DNA of 64,000 nucleotides from Collinsella sp. AF02-46-1 (GTDB lineage Bacteria > Actinomycetota > Coriobacteriia > Coriobacteriales > Coriobacteriaceae), in the NCBI RefSeq assembly GCF_003465825.1, contig NZ_QSBV01000008.1, forward strand, positions 1-64,000, read 5' to 3'. Each line of letters opens with the position of its first letter. The stretch's first letter is position 1. The position numbers were made by a program, and so were the translations under genes. This document shows positions 38,471-48,078 of the stretch, piece after piece. The notes beneath the pieces were generated by a model that had not been told where the DNA came from, searched no databases, and saw nothing but the letters and a program-made list of their open reading frames with translations.

Positions 38471-41152
38471 CTAATCCTCGAGCAAATCCTCGATAAAACC
38501 GACGCGGTAGTTCTTGAAGATGACCTCGCCACCGTCTTGCGTGGCGTCCAGATCGACATCGCCCATGATGCCAAAGTCGTGGTCGCCGTCCTCGTCGGCA
38601 AAAATCTGGTGCACGTGCCACACGTGGAGCGCCTTCTCGTCGGACTCGTCGATCGAGAACATAGCAGAGGAGCGCGCGTCGCCGTCGGTGAGAATCTCCT
38701 CGTGCTGCTCGTGGTAAGCGTCGAGTGCTTTTTGCCAGCGGATCTCGCTCATGCCCCAGTCGTCGTCGAGTTCGCCCAGGTCGCGCACATGCTCGCGGGC
38801 GGCAAGAGTCACGCGGCGGAAGAGCGCGTTGCGCACCAACAGCGTGCAGCCGCGACGGTCCGCCACGACCTCGTCGATGCCCTGCGGCGGCGTGGCGTCG
38901 AGGGCTGCCGGGTTGCCAGCGTTCTCCCACTCGTCTACCAAGCTCGAGTCGACCGAGCGCACCACAAAGCCCAGCCACGAGATAATGTCGCGCAGGCGCT
39001 CGTCGCGCTTCTCGATGGGTACGGTGCGGTCGAGCGAACGGTAAGCCTCTGCCAGGTAGCGCAGCAAAATGCCCTCGGAGCGGGCGATGCCGAGCTTTTG
39101 AATGTAGCCCTTAAAATCGCTCGCGCTCTCCAGCATATCGCGCAGAACGCTCTTGGGAGAGAGTTGGTAGTCGTTTGCCCAGGGTACTTCCTGGCAGTAC
39201 TTGTCAAAGGCGGCGTCGAGCAGGTCCTCAAGCGGCTTTTCGTACGTGACGTCCTGAATACGCTCCAGGCGCTCCTCATACTCGATGCCGTCGGCCTTCA
39301 TCTCGGCCATAGCGCGATCGCGCGCGGCACGCTCCTGTGCGCGCAGCACCTGTTTGGGGTCCTCGAGCGTGGCCTCGACCATCGAGATCAGATCCATGGT
39401 ATAGGTCTCGCTCTCGGGATCGAGCAGCTCCAGCGCGGCAAGCAAAAACGGTGAGAGCGGCTGGTCGAGCGCAAAGTCCTCGGGCAGGTCGACCGTCAGC
39501 GCGTAGTCGATGTCCGGCGCGGCATCAGCCGGAGCGTCGGGTGCGGGCGGTACCTCGGTGCGCACGACGACGCCGGAGTCGATGAGCGTGGCGAAGATTT
39601 CGTCGGCGCGAACCTCGAGCTTAGCCTTTTCTTCGGGAGTCTGCAGGCTCGTCTCGATGAGGTCGTGTACGCGGGCGCGGGCGTCGCCGCCCTGCTCGAC
39701 CACGCTAATCACCATGGAGTGTGTGATGCGAAGGCGCGGCTTGAGCGTTTCGGGCTGCGTCTCGATCAGGCGCTCAAAGGTCTGCTTGTTCCAGGTGACA
39801 AAGCCCTCGGGGGCCTTCTTCTTTTTAATCTTGCGGAGCTTCTTGGGGTCGTCGCCCGCCTTGGCCATGAGCTTGGCGTTCTCGATCTCGTGCTCGGGTG
39901 CCTCGGCAATCACCATGCCCTCGGTATCGAAGCCCGAGCGGCCGGCGCGACCGGCAATCTGATGAAACTCGCGGGCGCGCAGACGACGCATCTTGTAGCC
40001 GTCGAACTTGGTGAGCGCGGTGAGCACCACGGTATGGATGGGCACGTTGATACCGACGCCGAGCGTATCGGTGCCGCAGATGACGGGCAACAGGCCCTGT
40101 TGTGCCAAGCGCTCGACCAGCAGACGATAGCGCGGCAACATGCCAGCATGGTGCACGCCGACGCCGCATCCGAGCAAGCGCTTAAGAATCTTGCCAAAGG
40201 CCGTCGAGAAGCTCGTGCCCTTGGCCGCCTCCTTGATGGCCCCACGCTGCTCCTTGCTGGCAATACCAAAGTTGGCGAGGGATTGCGCCGTCGCAAGTGC
40301 GGCGTCCTGGCTAAAGTGCACGATGTAGAGCGGGGCCTCGCCGCGGCGCATTGCGAGCTCGACCGTGCCCTCGAGGGAGGTCGTCACGTAGTCGTAGCTC
40401 AGCGGCACGGGGCGTGGGGCATCGACGACCAGATCGCACGCGGCGCCGGTGTGCTCCTCGAGTGAGGCGGCGATCGCGGTGACATCGCCGAGCGTGGCGC
40501 TCATGAGCATGAATTGTGTGTGAGGCAGGGTGAGCAGCGGTACCTGCCAGGCCCAACCGCGATCGGGGTCGGCAAAGTAGTGGAACTCGTCCATGGCGAC
40601 GCAGCCCACATCGGCATCTTCGCCCTCGCGCAGTGCGTCGTTAGCAAGGATCTCTGCCGTGCAGCAGATGACGGGCGCTTTAGTATTGATATGCGTGTCG
40701 CCGGTGATCATACCGACGTTATCGCGGCCGAGCACCTGTACCAGGTCGAAGAACTTTTCGCTGACCAAGGCTTTGATGGGGGCCGTGTAATAGCAGCGCT
40801 TGCCCTGCGCCATGCCCATAAAGAGCATGCCCAGCGCGACGAGCGATTTGCCCGATCCGGTCGGTGTGCCCAAAATGACGTGATCGCCGGCAGCCAGGTC
40901 CATGAGGGCCTCTTCTTGGTGATCCCACAGCTCGATGCCGCGGTCGCTCGTCCATTCAAAGAAGCGTTCGAAGGCCTGATCGGCCGTGAGCCACGGTTCG
41001 GGCTCACTGCCGTCTTCGGGCTCCCACCAGGTGGGGGAGAGCGCGCCGAGCGAGCCGAACTCGGCCTCGGTTCCCGTGCCGCCCGAGAATGAGCTGGCGG
41101 CGCCGGCGCCCGAGACGGTGCTGGCGGCGGTATCTGTCGTGGTCTGTGCCAT
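38471..41152 (-). CDS. DEAD/DEAH helicase with DUF3516 (Mtr4/Ski2-like)
   Basis: An 893-residue superfamily 2 helicase. Motifs in order: GTPTGSGKS (95-103), DEFHYFADPDRGW, LMSATLGD, VHHAGMLPRYR, TDTLGVGINVP and QIAGRAGRSG, followed by a long C-terminal DUF3516 domain. The group is actinobacterial and related to Ski2/Mtr4, so RNA unwinding in decay or ribosome maturation is likely, though not shown. The start is uncertain: ATG 41152 is used; a TTG at 41185 would add 11 residues. The low-complexity Ala/Ser/Gly N-terminus is probably disordered. A MITE-like element lies 124 bases upstream. Confidence 0.85.
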   Translation of the reverse strand: MAQTTTDTAASTVSGAGAASSFSGGTGTEAEFGSLGALSPTWWEPEDGSEPEPWLTADQAFERFFEWTSDRGIELWDHQEEALMDLAAGDHVILGTPTGSGKSLVALGMLFMGMAQGKRCYYTAPIKALVSEKFFDLVQVLGRDNVGMITGDTHINTKAPVICCTAEILANDALREGEDADVGCVAMDEFHYFADPDRGWAWQVPLLTLPHTQFMLMSATLGDVTAIAASLEEHTGAACDLVVDAPRPVPLSYDYVTTSLEGTVELAMRRGEAPLYIVHFSQDAALATAQSLANFGIASKEQRGAIKEAAKGTSFSTAFGKILKRLLGCGVGVHHAGMLPRYRLLVERLAQQGLLPVICGTDTLGVGINVPIHTVVLTALTKFDGYKMRRLRAREFHQIAGRAGRSGFDTEGMVIAEAPEHEIENAKLMAKAGDDPKKLRKIKKKKAPEGFVTWNKQTFERLIETQPETLKPRLRITHSMVISVVEQGGDARARVHDLIETSLQTPEEKAKLEVRADEIFATLIDSGVVVRTEVPPAPDAPADAAPDIDYALTVDLPEDFALDQPLSPFLLAALELLDPESETYTMDLISMVEATLEDPKQVLRAQERAARDRAMAEMKADGIEYEERLERIQDVTYEKPLEDLLDAAFDKYCQEVPWANDYQLSPKSVLRDMLESASDFKGYIQKLGIARSEGILLRYLAEAYRSLDRTVPIEKRDERLRDIISWLGFVVRSVDSSLVDEWENAGNPAALDATPPQGIDEVVADRRGCTLLVRNALFRRVTLAAREHVRDLGELDDDWGMSEIRWQKALDAYHEQHEEILTDGDARSSAMFSIDESDEKALHVWHVHQIFADEDGDHDFGIMGDVDLDATQDGGEVIFKNYRVGFIEDLLED

Positions 41153-41275
41153 GTGTGGTTGCTTTCTCTCGCGATTGTCCGCCAACTATTATGGCGTAGC
41201 GGCGGCGCGGGGTGCCAGCGCGCGAGAAAATGCAGGAAATGGGCGTTCTGCCCAGCCGTTTGGTGCAGTAGCCAG

Positions 41276-41398
41276 CTAAGTGAGTAGACTTTTTGCGATA
41301 TCGCGAGCACATGGCTTTTGCGCAAGGGCTCTACCTGCGGTTTTAGTTTTCGCTATGCGGGTTGTGCTTGGCTATTGCTAAATAGTCTACTCACTTAG
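41276..41398. repeat. MITE-like element, copy 3
   Basis: The ends are CTAAGTGAGTAGACTTTT and TAGTCTACTCACTTAG. The interior shares only CTACCTGCGGTTTT with copies 1 and 2, so the ends have been kept while the middle drifted. It lies between the trmB stop and the helicase start. Confidence 0.85.
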
Positions 41399-41463
41399 GT
41401 TTGAGGACCGTTCGCTGGCGCTTATTTGCGCTTGTTTGCCGATGCCGCGACCATCAGAAGCCC

Positions 41464-42303
41464 CTAGGACTTCTGCGGTAAGCGCTTCTTGCCCTTGCGG
41501 GCGCGGTTTCTAAAGTTCTCGACGGCTTCTTCCATGCCCAGAGGCACATAGGTGAGCTCATCGAGGTTATCGGGCAGGTAGCAGGCAAGACTTTGCTCCT
41601 GCATGTGACCCGCCGTGAGCACATCGTCACTGGGATGTGCGCCGGGTGTGGCGCAAATGCCATAGACGACGGCACCCATCTCGCGCGTGCGGCGCTCGTA
41701 TTCGGTCTCGGGGTGCTCGGGATGGTCGCGGCGGACGTCGTCGCTTACCCAAAGCGTGTCGTAGCCTGCCGCAGCAAACTGCCCCAAGGCGTAGTCGCGC
41801 AATGGCTTACTGTCGGTTCGCAGTGTGACGGTGGCACCGGCTGAAAAGAGCGGACGGTACAGCATTAGGTGGTCGACATGGACGAGTCGCTTTTTGGCGT
41901 ACTTGGCCTTGGGCTGCGGCGTGGGAAAGTTGATGGTGATGGCATCGAGCTCGCCTGCGGCAAATAGCTGCGACAGCGATGCGGCACCTCGGGGCAGGAC
42001 GAGTGCGTTGGACAGCCCCTGCTCGCAGATTTTCTGTGCGGCATAGGCGATGCAGATGGGCTCCTGGTCCATACCGATAAAGAGCGTGTCGGGCTCGTGG
42101 GCCGCGCGCTCTACAAGGTACGTTCCCTTGCCACAGCCAAGGTCCAGGTGAAGGTGTTCGAAAGGCTTGCTGCCTGCGGGCGCACAGGCCTTGCGCCAAT
42201 CTCCGGCATAGGCCTCGGGGTTCGTCTCAATCGCATCGGCATAGCGCTCCAAGCGCTCCTCGAGCACAAAGTTCTTAGGGGTGCGAGCGTGGACGGCTCC
42301 CAT
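41464..42303 (-). CDS. trmB: tRNA (guanine-N7)-methyltransferase
   Basis: A 279-residue enzyme that methylates G46 of tRNA with S-adenosylmethionine. The cofactor motif is LDLGCGKGTY, FIGMDQE follows, and the C-terminal TEYERR matches the conserved T-x-Y-E motif. The usual NFPDPWPKKRH loop is altered to NFPTPQPKAKYAKKR, with the Asp-Pro-Trp replaced and a short insertion. A C-terminal extension of about 60 residues is also unusual. The family assignment is good, but specificity could differ. AAGGAGC lies before the ATG. Confidence 0.75.
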   Translation of the reverse strand: MGAVHARTPKNFVLEERLERYADAIETNPEAYAGDWRKACAPAGSKPFEHLHLDLGCGKGTYLVERAAHEPDTLFIGMDQEPICIAYAAQKICEQGLSNALVLPRGAASLSQLFAAGELDAITINFPTPQPKAKYAKKRLVHVDHLMLYRPLFSAGATVTLRTDSKPLRDYALGQFAAAGYDTLWVSDDVRRDHPEHPETEYERRTREMGAVVYGICATPGAHPSDDVLTAGHMQEQSLACYLPDNLDELTYVPLGMEEAVENFRNRARKGKKRLPQKS

Positions 42304-42415
42304 GAGGCTCCTTGGTCATAAGTATGGAACGCATGGCTGCGCGTTCCGGCGATGGGTTAGAAGGGGGCGATTTGCCCGAACGCTGCGGTGCGGCTCGGCG
42401 GCGAGTCGTCGGTGC

Positions 42416-43288
42416 CTACAGACGCTTGAGAATCACATAGCGGTTGAGCTCGCCGCTGCGACCGTCGGCGTGGAAACGCTCGAGCTCGCGTACGGGAACC
42501 TCGCCGCTCTTGTAGAACGTACGGACGCCGCGCACCAAGTCGGTGATCTGCTGATCGTCAAAGTGATGGCAATAGCGGTAGGCGTGGCGGTCGTTTTGCC
42601 AGCCAATGAGGTGGTCGCCGGCTTCAAACTGCGCGGAATCGTAACCCTCAAACGGCGGGGTGAGCTCGGCGCGGGCTTCGGCTCGAACGGCCTTGCGCGC
42701 CATGCGCTCGTCATTCATAAACTCCCAAAAGCTGATGGCGATGATGCCGCCCGGGTGCGTCTGGCGCACCAGGGCGTCGAGCACGCGTACGCGGTACTCG
42801 CATGACGGCACGTGGTGCATAAAGCCAAAGCAGACCGAGATGTCGGCGAGCGGGGCGTCGAAAAGCACGTCGGGTGTCTCGGCGGGGTTGAGCTTCATGA
42901 GGGCGTCGAGCACGTCGAGTTCCTGGAAGTGCAGGTTGGGAATGCGCAGGGCGTGGCCGTGGGCGTCTATTGCCAGATCTTGGCACGAGTCGACACCATA
43001 GAACTCAAACGGGCAGCTGGCATCTGCCGAGGGGTTTGCGCCGTCGACGCCCTTGGCGGCAAGTGCCCCGCCGGCGGCAAAGTTCTCGAATCGCATATTG
43101 CCGCAGGCAAGGTCGAAGACGCGGACGGGATGCTCGATCGTGGCCACATCGAGCTGATCAAGCGCGATGTCCATGGTGCGCACCCAGCCGGGCCACGGGG
43201 CCTGGCGCGTATCGGAAAAGGAAGCGGAGTGCTCGCGATAGAACGTATTGTTGAGCTGGATGAGCGATGATGCGAAATCGCGGTTCAC
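42416..43288 (-). CDS. class I SAM-dependent methyltransferase
   Basis: A 290-residue methyltransferase. The cofactor loop is VRVFDLACGNMRFENF, with an acidic end of the second strand in EFYGVDSCQDLAID and the later ISVCFGFMHHVPS in the position of the catalytic strand. The start is taken as GTG 43288 with GGAGGGAG nine bases upstream; the frame continues to 43423. The N-terminus (NRDFASSLIQLNNTFYREHS) and HH motif do not tell the substrate. It shares a strand with trmB but is separated by 112 bases. Confidence 0.7.
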   Translation of the reverse strand: MNRDFASSLIQLNNTFYREHSASFSDTRQAPWPGWVRTMDIALDQLDVATIEHPVRVFDLACGNMRFENFAAGGALAAKGVDGANPSADASCPFEFYGVDSCQDLAIDAHGHALRIPNLHFQELDVLDALMKLNPAETPDVLFDAPLADISVCFGFMHHVPSCEYRVRVLDALVRQTHPGGIIAISFWEFMNDERMARKAVRAEARAELTPPFEGYDSAQFEAGDHLIGWQNDRHAYRYCHHFDDQQITDLVRGVRTFYKSGEVPVRELERFHADGRSGELNRYVILKRL

Positions 43289-43555
43289 GGCGCGGAACTC
43301 CCTCCGTTGGCGGTGCGGAATAAACAGTACGACCATACTACCGTTAACGCCGCAACGGGGACAACCGAGCTGCGGGTCATTGCTTTGTTTGGACACATTT
43401 CCGCAGCTCATATGCGCCCGCAACCTCCGGCTGTCAAAAATCTCACTAGAATAGGTGGCATGCTTTTGGCGGTGGCGGATAGATTTTTAACTGTGCAAGG
43501 CGCCTTAAGAACAAAAACGGTCCGGCGGCACGGCTGGCATCGCATAGGAGGAACC

Positions 43556-44272
43556 ATGAATGTAGAAACTGCTCAGCGGCTCGCCGACCTTCGCCGCAGC
43601 AAGGGCTTTAGCCAAGAAGGATTGGCGCGAAAGCTGGGACTGTCGCGCCAGGCGGTCAGTAAATGGGAGCGCGCGGAGAGCTCGCCTGATACCGAGAACC
43701 TGATCTCGCTTGCCAAGCTCTATGGTGTGAGTCTGGACGAGCTACTCAATCCGAGCGACGAGATCGAGGACGATATCGAGTTTGAGAACGAGGACCGTGC
43801 TCGCCAGCGCGAGGCCGAGGCGGCCGAGCGCGCCCGTACCCACGAGGCGGCAGCGCGCGCTACCGAGGCGGCAACACAGGCGAGTGATGCTGCGGCCAAG
43901 GCGGCGCAAGCTGCAAGTTGGAGCGCACAGGCGGCTAACGCCGCGACGGCGCAAGCGACGAGCGCTGGCGCGGTCAATCCGACTCCAGTGAAAGGTCCGT
44001 TCCAGTCGTTTCCGTATTGGGCCGTGTGCTGGCTGCTGTTCTTTTTACTGATGTTCCTGTTTGGTGGTGCCCCCTTTGCCGCACTGATCTTCTTTACGAT
44101 CCCCATCTATCACTGGGTGGCGCGTGCGCTCGACGGCGATTGGGCGCGCGGGAATATTCAGGTTGGTCCGGCGCCGGTGGCATCCAGGGCTCAGGATGAT
44201 TCCCCTGCGGTTGATACCGACGTGGCTACCGCGACCCCCGTTGATCCGAGCGCCAAAGAAGGTGATGAATAA
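43556..44272 (+). CDS. XRE regulator with membrane segment
   Basis: A 238-residue protein: an XRE helix-turn-helix at residues 1-60 (RLADLRRSKGFSQEGLARKL, SRQAVSKWERAESSPD), an Ala/Glu-rich helix at about 75-135, and two hydrophobic segments (VCWLLFFLLMFLFGG; FAALIFFTIPIYHWVA). It is therefore probably a membrane-tethered regulator. AGGAGG precedes ATG 43556. Its stop overlaps the start of the DUF4097 gene (TAATG), so the two are translated together, a pairing common in Gram-positive bacteria where both are thought to sense envelope state. Confidence 0.8.
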   Translation: MNVETAQRLADLRRSKGFSQEGLARKLGLSRQAVSKWERAESSPDTENLISLAKLYGVSLDELLNPSDEIEDDIEFENEDRARQREAEAAERARTHEAAARATEAATQASDAAAKAAQAASWSAQAANAATAQATSAGAVNPTPVKGPFQSFPYWAVCWLLFFLLMFLFGGAPFAALIFFTIPIYHWVARALDGDWARGNIQVGPAPVASRAQDDSPAVDTDVATATPVDPSAKEGDE

Positions 44273-45168
44273 TGAAACTCTCGCATGAATCGAAGGTGCG
44301 TCTGGGCGTTGGCATCGGAGCGTTTGTGCTTATTGTTGGGCTTGTCTTTGGCGCTTCGCGGACATGGATTCATTTTGATGGTCCGTGGGATCTCGGCACT
44401 ATTGCATCCGGCTTGTCCGGTAGGGACGATGCGGTTGACGCCGATGTTTTGAACGATGGCGGTAAGTATTCCGCTCAGCCTCAGCAGCTTTCGAGCACGA
44501 CTTTTGATGCCGATGAGTTCCGCTACCTCGATTTCGATATCAATGCGGCTTCGGTGGACGTCAAGGTTGTTGATGGCAACAAGGCTCGCGTTATCGAGCG
44601 GGGGCGCGTTGCCGAGGGTATGGATGCCTCCAAGGCCGCGACGCAAAACATCGCATCCGTCGAGGACTCGACGCTCAAGGTTTCCCAGTTTGGAAGTGAC
44701 GACGGTAAGGCAATCGATCGCTCAGTTACGGTCGAGCTGCCGCGCCGTGTTGCCGAACATCTGAAGGGAGTCAACGCGCACGTGGGCTCGGGCGATCTGC
44801 AGATTGCCGGTGTCATCTGTGATGGTTTCGATCTTTTCCTGGGTGCGGGAGATGTAGAGTTTACGGGCAGCGTGACTGATGCGCTCAGCGCTGAGGTCGG
44901 TTCGGGTGATGTGACGTTCGAGCTTTACCAGGCCCCCGCGAAGTCGATGGACGTGAGTGTGGGCTCGGGCGATGTGGAGATGACGGTTCCGAACTCTACG
45001 GGCTTTAAGGCGAGCCTCACCGTGGGCAGCGGTGACTTTGAGAGCGATTTCCTTCCGCTTGGCTACGATGGCGAGACCATATTGAATGCTGAATTCGACA
45101 ACGGTGACAAGTCTGCAACGTATCGTTTTAAGGTCGGTTCGGGCGACATGTCGTTCGAATCGGTGTGA
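44272..45168 (+). CDS. DUF4097 envelope protein
   Basis: A 298-residue protein with one N-terminal membrane segment (VGIGAFVLIVGLVFGA) and an extracytoplasmic part. The last 170 residues are a DUF4097/DUF2807-type beta-repeat domain in which VGSGD recurs five times (HVGSGDLQ, EVGSGDVT, SVGSGDVE, TVGSGDFE, KVGSGDMS), one turn of a beta-solenoid each. The role is unknown; it is translationally coupled to the XRE membrane regulator just upstream and probably works with it. Confidence 0.8.
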   Translation: MKLSHESKVRLGVGIGAFVLIVGLVFGASRTWIHFDGPWDLGTIASGLSGRDDAVDADVLNDGGKYSAQPQQLSSTTFDADEFRYLDFDINAASVDVKVVDGNKARVIERGRVAEGMDASKAATQNIASVEDSTLKVSQFGSDDGKAIDRSVTVELPRRVAEHLKGVNAHVGSGDLQIAGVICDGFDLFLGAGDVEFTGSVTDALSAEVGSGDVTFELYQAPAKSMDVSVGSGDVEMTVPNSTGFKASLTVGSGDFESDFLPLGYDGETILNAEFDNGDKSATYRFKVGSGDMSFESV

Positions 45169-45265
45169 CATGCGGTTTTCGGAGATCGGTGCATATAGGC
45201 ATGCTCTTTGATGGAGGCGTCGGGGCCGTGACGGGTTCCGGCGCCTTTGCCTTTACAATGGGGGC

Positions 45266-47173
45266 ATGGAACAGATTATTTTGAACATACTCGAGGCTCT
45301 GCGTCGCGGCGAGACCGTGGACGACAAGGCACTCGTCAAGCTGATACATGCCGAGGCGCGCCGTGAGGGCGCCGACAAACGCGATTTGGCCAAGCGCCGC
45401 CTGCTGCCGTTTTACCAGCGGGTGAAGCGCGAGGAGCCGGCTCGTTGGGCTGGATGGAATGTCGATGCCGATCTGGAACGCCAACTGCTGCAGGTGCTGC
45501 GTATGAAGCCGCGCCGAACGGCCTCGGGCGTGGCGACCATTACCGTCATCACCAAGCCCTGGCCATGCTCGGGCGATTGCTTGTTTTGCCCCAACGATCT
45601 GCGCATGCCCAAAAGCTACCTGCACGCCGAGCCGGCGTGCGCCCGTGCAGAGCAAAATTGCTTTGACCCGTACCTGCAGGTGAGCGCCCGTTTGACGGCG
45701 CTTTCGCAGATGGGGCATGCGACCGACAAGATCGAGCTCATCGTGCTCGGCGGTACCTGGAGCGACTATTCGCAAGGGTATCAGGCATGGTTTATGTCGG
45801 AGCTCTTCCGTGCGCTCAATGATGATGCGGTGGCGGGCGTGGCGGCAAACCCCATGTTGGCGCGTCCGGGCATCAGCCGTGCCGAGGCGGGGCGCCTGCT
45901 CGACGATGCGCCCGCCGATGCCCTGCCGCCGGTGGTGGCGGAGCGTCGCGAGCGCTATCGGGCCGCCGACATTGCGACCGATGAGGCCGAGCTCGCTGCC
46001 GGCGCTGCCGACGAACAGAGGCGTGTGGATGCCGCCGTGGGCGGTTATAACCGTGCGGTGCGTCGTCTGTACGGCCCTGGCACGCCGTGGGGTGAGGTCG
46101 CCGAGTGGCAGACGGCGACGATGGAAGAGCTTGAGCGGCAGCAGCGCATCAACGAGACGGCGAAGCATCGCGTGGTGGGACTCGTTATCGAGACGCGCCC
46201 CGATGCCGTAACGCCGCAGGCGCTCACGCTCATTCGTCGCCTGGGCTGCACCAAGATCCAGATGGGTATCCAGAGCCTCGACCAGCACCTGCTCGATATC
46301 AACGAGCGTCGCATTTCGGTGGCGCAGATCGAGCGGGCGTTTTCGCTTGCGCGCCTGTTTGGCTTTAAGATCCACGCGCATTTTATGCTTAACTTGCTGG
46401 GCGCCACGCCCGAGGGGGACAAGCGCGACTACGAACGCTTTATGACCGAAGGGGCCTTTATGCCCGACGAGGTCAAGGTCTACCCGTGCGCGCTCATCGA
46501 GGGCTCGCGTCTGGTGGGCTGCTATGAGCGTGGCGAGTGGCGCCCCTATACCGAGGAAGAGCTGCTTGATGTGTTGGCCGATGACATCGTGGTGACGCCG
46601 GCGTTCTGCCGCATCAGTCGCATGATCCGCGACTTTAGCTCCGACGACATCATGGTGGGCAACAAGAAGCCCAACCTGCGTCAGCTCGTCGAGAATCGCT
46701 TGGCGGCTCGTGGAGAAGGCGCAGTGGTGCGCGAGATTCGCTATCGCGAGATCAGTACCGCGGGTGCCGACTTGGATGAGCTTTCTCTTGATGAGGAAGT
46801 GGCGTACGAGACGCCGGTGACTTACGAGCGCTTTTTGCAGTGGGTGACGCCGCGGGGCAAGATCGCGGGCTTTTTGCGGTTGTCGCTGCCCGACCATTCG
46901 TTTGTTGCCGCGCATGCGGACGAGTTGCCGACGACGCCGGACGAGGCGATGATTCGCGAGGTGCACGTGTATGGCATGGCGGCACGCGTGGGCGACCAGG
47001 GCCAGGTGGCGCAGCATCACGGGTTGGGGCGTTTGCTCGTAGAGCGTGCGTGCGAGATTGCCCGGGATGCCGGCTATGCGCGCATCAACGTGATCAGCGC
47101 GATCGGTACGCGCGAGTACTATCGCCATCTTGGTTTTTATGACCATGGCCTTTATCTGCAAAAGGAGCTCTAG
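45266..47173 (+). CDS. elp3: Elp3-type tRNA-modifying radical SAM/acetyltransferase
   Basis: A 635-residue bacterial Elp3. The radical-SAM cluster is held by Cys101, Cys105 and Cys108 (PCSGDCLFCPN), followed by GLVIETRPD, GCTKIQMGIQSLD and KIHAHFMLNLLGATPEGD. A GNAT acetyltransferase domain fills the C-terminus (HHGLGRLLVERACEIARDAG, ISAIGTREYYRHLGF). It acts on U34 of tRNA from acetyl-CoA to give cm5U-type products. Bacterial copies are scattered in distribution. Its stop is followed directly by the ATG of the next gene. Confidence 0.92.
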   Translation: MEQIILNILEALRRGETVDDKALVKLIHAEARREGADKRDLAKRRLLPFYQRVKREEPARWAGWNVDADLERQLLQVLRMKPRRTASGVATITVITKPWPCSGDCLFCPNDLRMPKSYLHAEPACARAEQNCFDPYLQVSARLTALSQMGHATDKIELIVLGGTWSDYSQGYQAWFMSELFRALNDDAVAGVAANPMLARPGISRAEAGRLLDDAPADALPPVVAERRERYRAADIATDEAELAAGAADEQRRVDAAVGGYNRAVRRLYGPGTPWGEVAEWQTATMEELERQQRINETAKHRVVGLVIETRPDAVTPQALTLIRRLGCTKIQMGIQSLDQHLLDINERRISVAQIERAFSLARLFGFKIHAHFMLNLLGATPEGDKRDYERFMTEGAFMPDEVKVYPCALIEGSRLVGCYERGEWRPYTEEELLDVLADDIVVTPAFCRISRMIRDFSSDDIMVGNKKPNLRQLVENRLAARGEGAVVREIRYREISTAGADLDELSLDEEVAYETPVTYERFLQWVTPRGKIAGFLRLSLPDHSFVAAHADELPTTPDEAMIREVHVYGMAARVGDQGQVAQHHGLGRLLVERACEIARDAGYARINVISAIGTREYYRHLGFYDHGLYLQKEL

Positions 47174-48052
47174 ATGAACAAGCCGAGTGTTTCTGCCGGC
47201 GTCGTTGCCGGCGTTGCTCTGGGAGCCGCGGCGCTTGGTGCGGCCGCTGTCGCTGTTCGTGCTGCCTGTCTGCAGGTTGCGCGAACCCGCAATGGGTTGG
47301 CGCGCGTGAAGCGCATGTACGACGAGAGCGGTGACGAGGTCCGTGTGCTCGTGCAAGGCGGCGTCTACCAAAGTGCGAGTTACGTTGGCGAGCGCTGGGC
47401 GGAGCCCGTCTTTGCGTACTATCGCGCGTTTGACGACGTGTTTGAGGCCGAGGACGCGATGCGCGACGTTTATGGTCACGGTATCAGCCGCATGCTCATG
47501 CTGGGCGGCGGCGGGTTTGCCTATCCCAAGTTTGCGCTGATGTCGCACGAGGGCTTGCGCATGGACGTCATTGAGTACGATGCCGAGATTACGCGCCTGG
47601 CGCGCCGTTGGTTCTACCTGGATGAGCTGGAGCACGCGGTGAGCGATCGCCTGCGGGTGATTACCGCTGAGGCTCGCTCATATCTGGGTGTGACGAGCGT
47701 GGGTCATCGTCGCTACGACGTGGTCGTGAGCGATTGCTTTGGCGGTGCCGAGCCCGTACGCGAGCTGGCGACGGTTGAGGCGTTGCGTTTGGTGCGGGGT
47801 AGCTTGAACTCGGGCGGCATCTACGTGGCTAATATCGTGAGCTCGAACGAGGGGAGCGACGTGACGTTCCTGCGCGACTGCGCTGCCACGGCACTCGAGG
47901 TATTCGCCCACGCTTGGGTGGTCCCATGTGGCGATGCGGAGTTCGGCGGCGAGGAGAACTACCTGCTCATCGCCAGCGACGGCGACTACGCTTTTGCCGA
48001 AGCCGTGCCCTTCGACACCGACTTCCTCGGCACCGTCCTCCACGACAAGTAA
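47174..48052 (+). CDS. spermidine synthase-like methyltransferase-fold protein
   Basis: A 292-residue protein with an Ala/Val-rich N-terminal membrane anchor or signal (VAGVALGAAALGAAAVAVRA) and a spermidine-synthase-type Rossmann domain: MLMLGGGGFAYPKF for the cofactor, DVIEYDAEITRLARRWF and DVVVSDCFGG. The gate-keeping residues for putrescine are not evident, so it may bind a different substrate. AAAGGAG lies in the elp3 end, and the ATG follows the elp3 stop with no gap, so the two are co-translated. Confidence 0.75.
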   Translation: MNKPSVSAGVVAGVALGAAALGAAAVAVRAACLQVARTRNGLARVKRMYDESGDEVRVLVQGGVYQSASYVGERWAEPVFAYYRAFDDVFEAEDAMRDVYGHGISRMLMLGGGGFAYPKFALMSHEGLRMDVIEYDAEITRLARRWFYLDELEHAVSDRLRVITAEARSYLGVTSVGHRRYDVVVSDCFGGAEPVRELATVEALRLVRGSLNSGGIYVANIVSSNEGSDVTFLRDCAATALEVFAHAWVVPCGDAEFGGEENYLLIASDGDYAFAEAVPFDTDFLGTVLHDK

Positions 48053-48078
48053 GTCTCCCCGTCCCAAAAAGACTGGTT

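Noticed and set aside
45128..47635. 835-codon open frame on the minus strand
   Set aside because: It lies opposite elp3, which has clear family motifs. Antisense frames stay open by chance in this GC-rich DNA, and its translation is rich in His, Arg and Ala without domain features.
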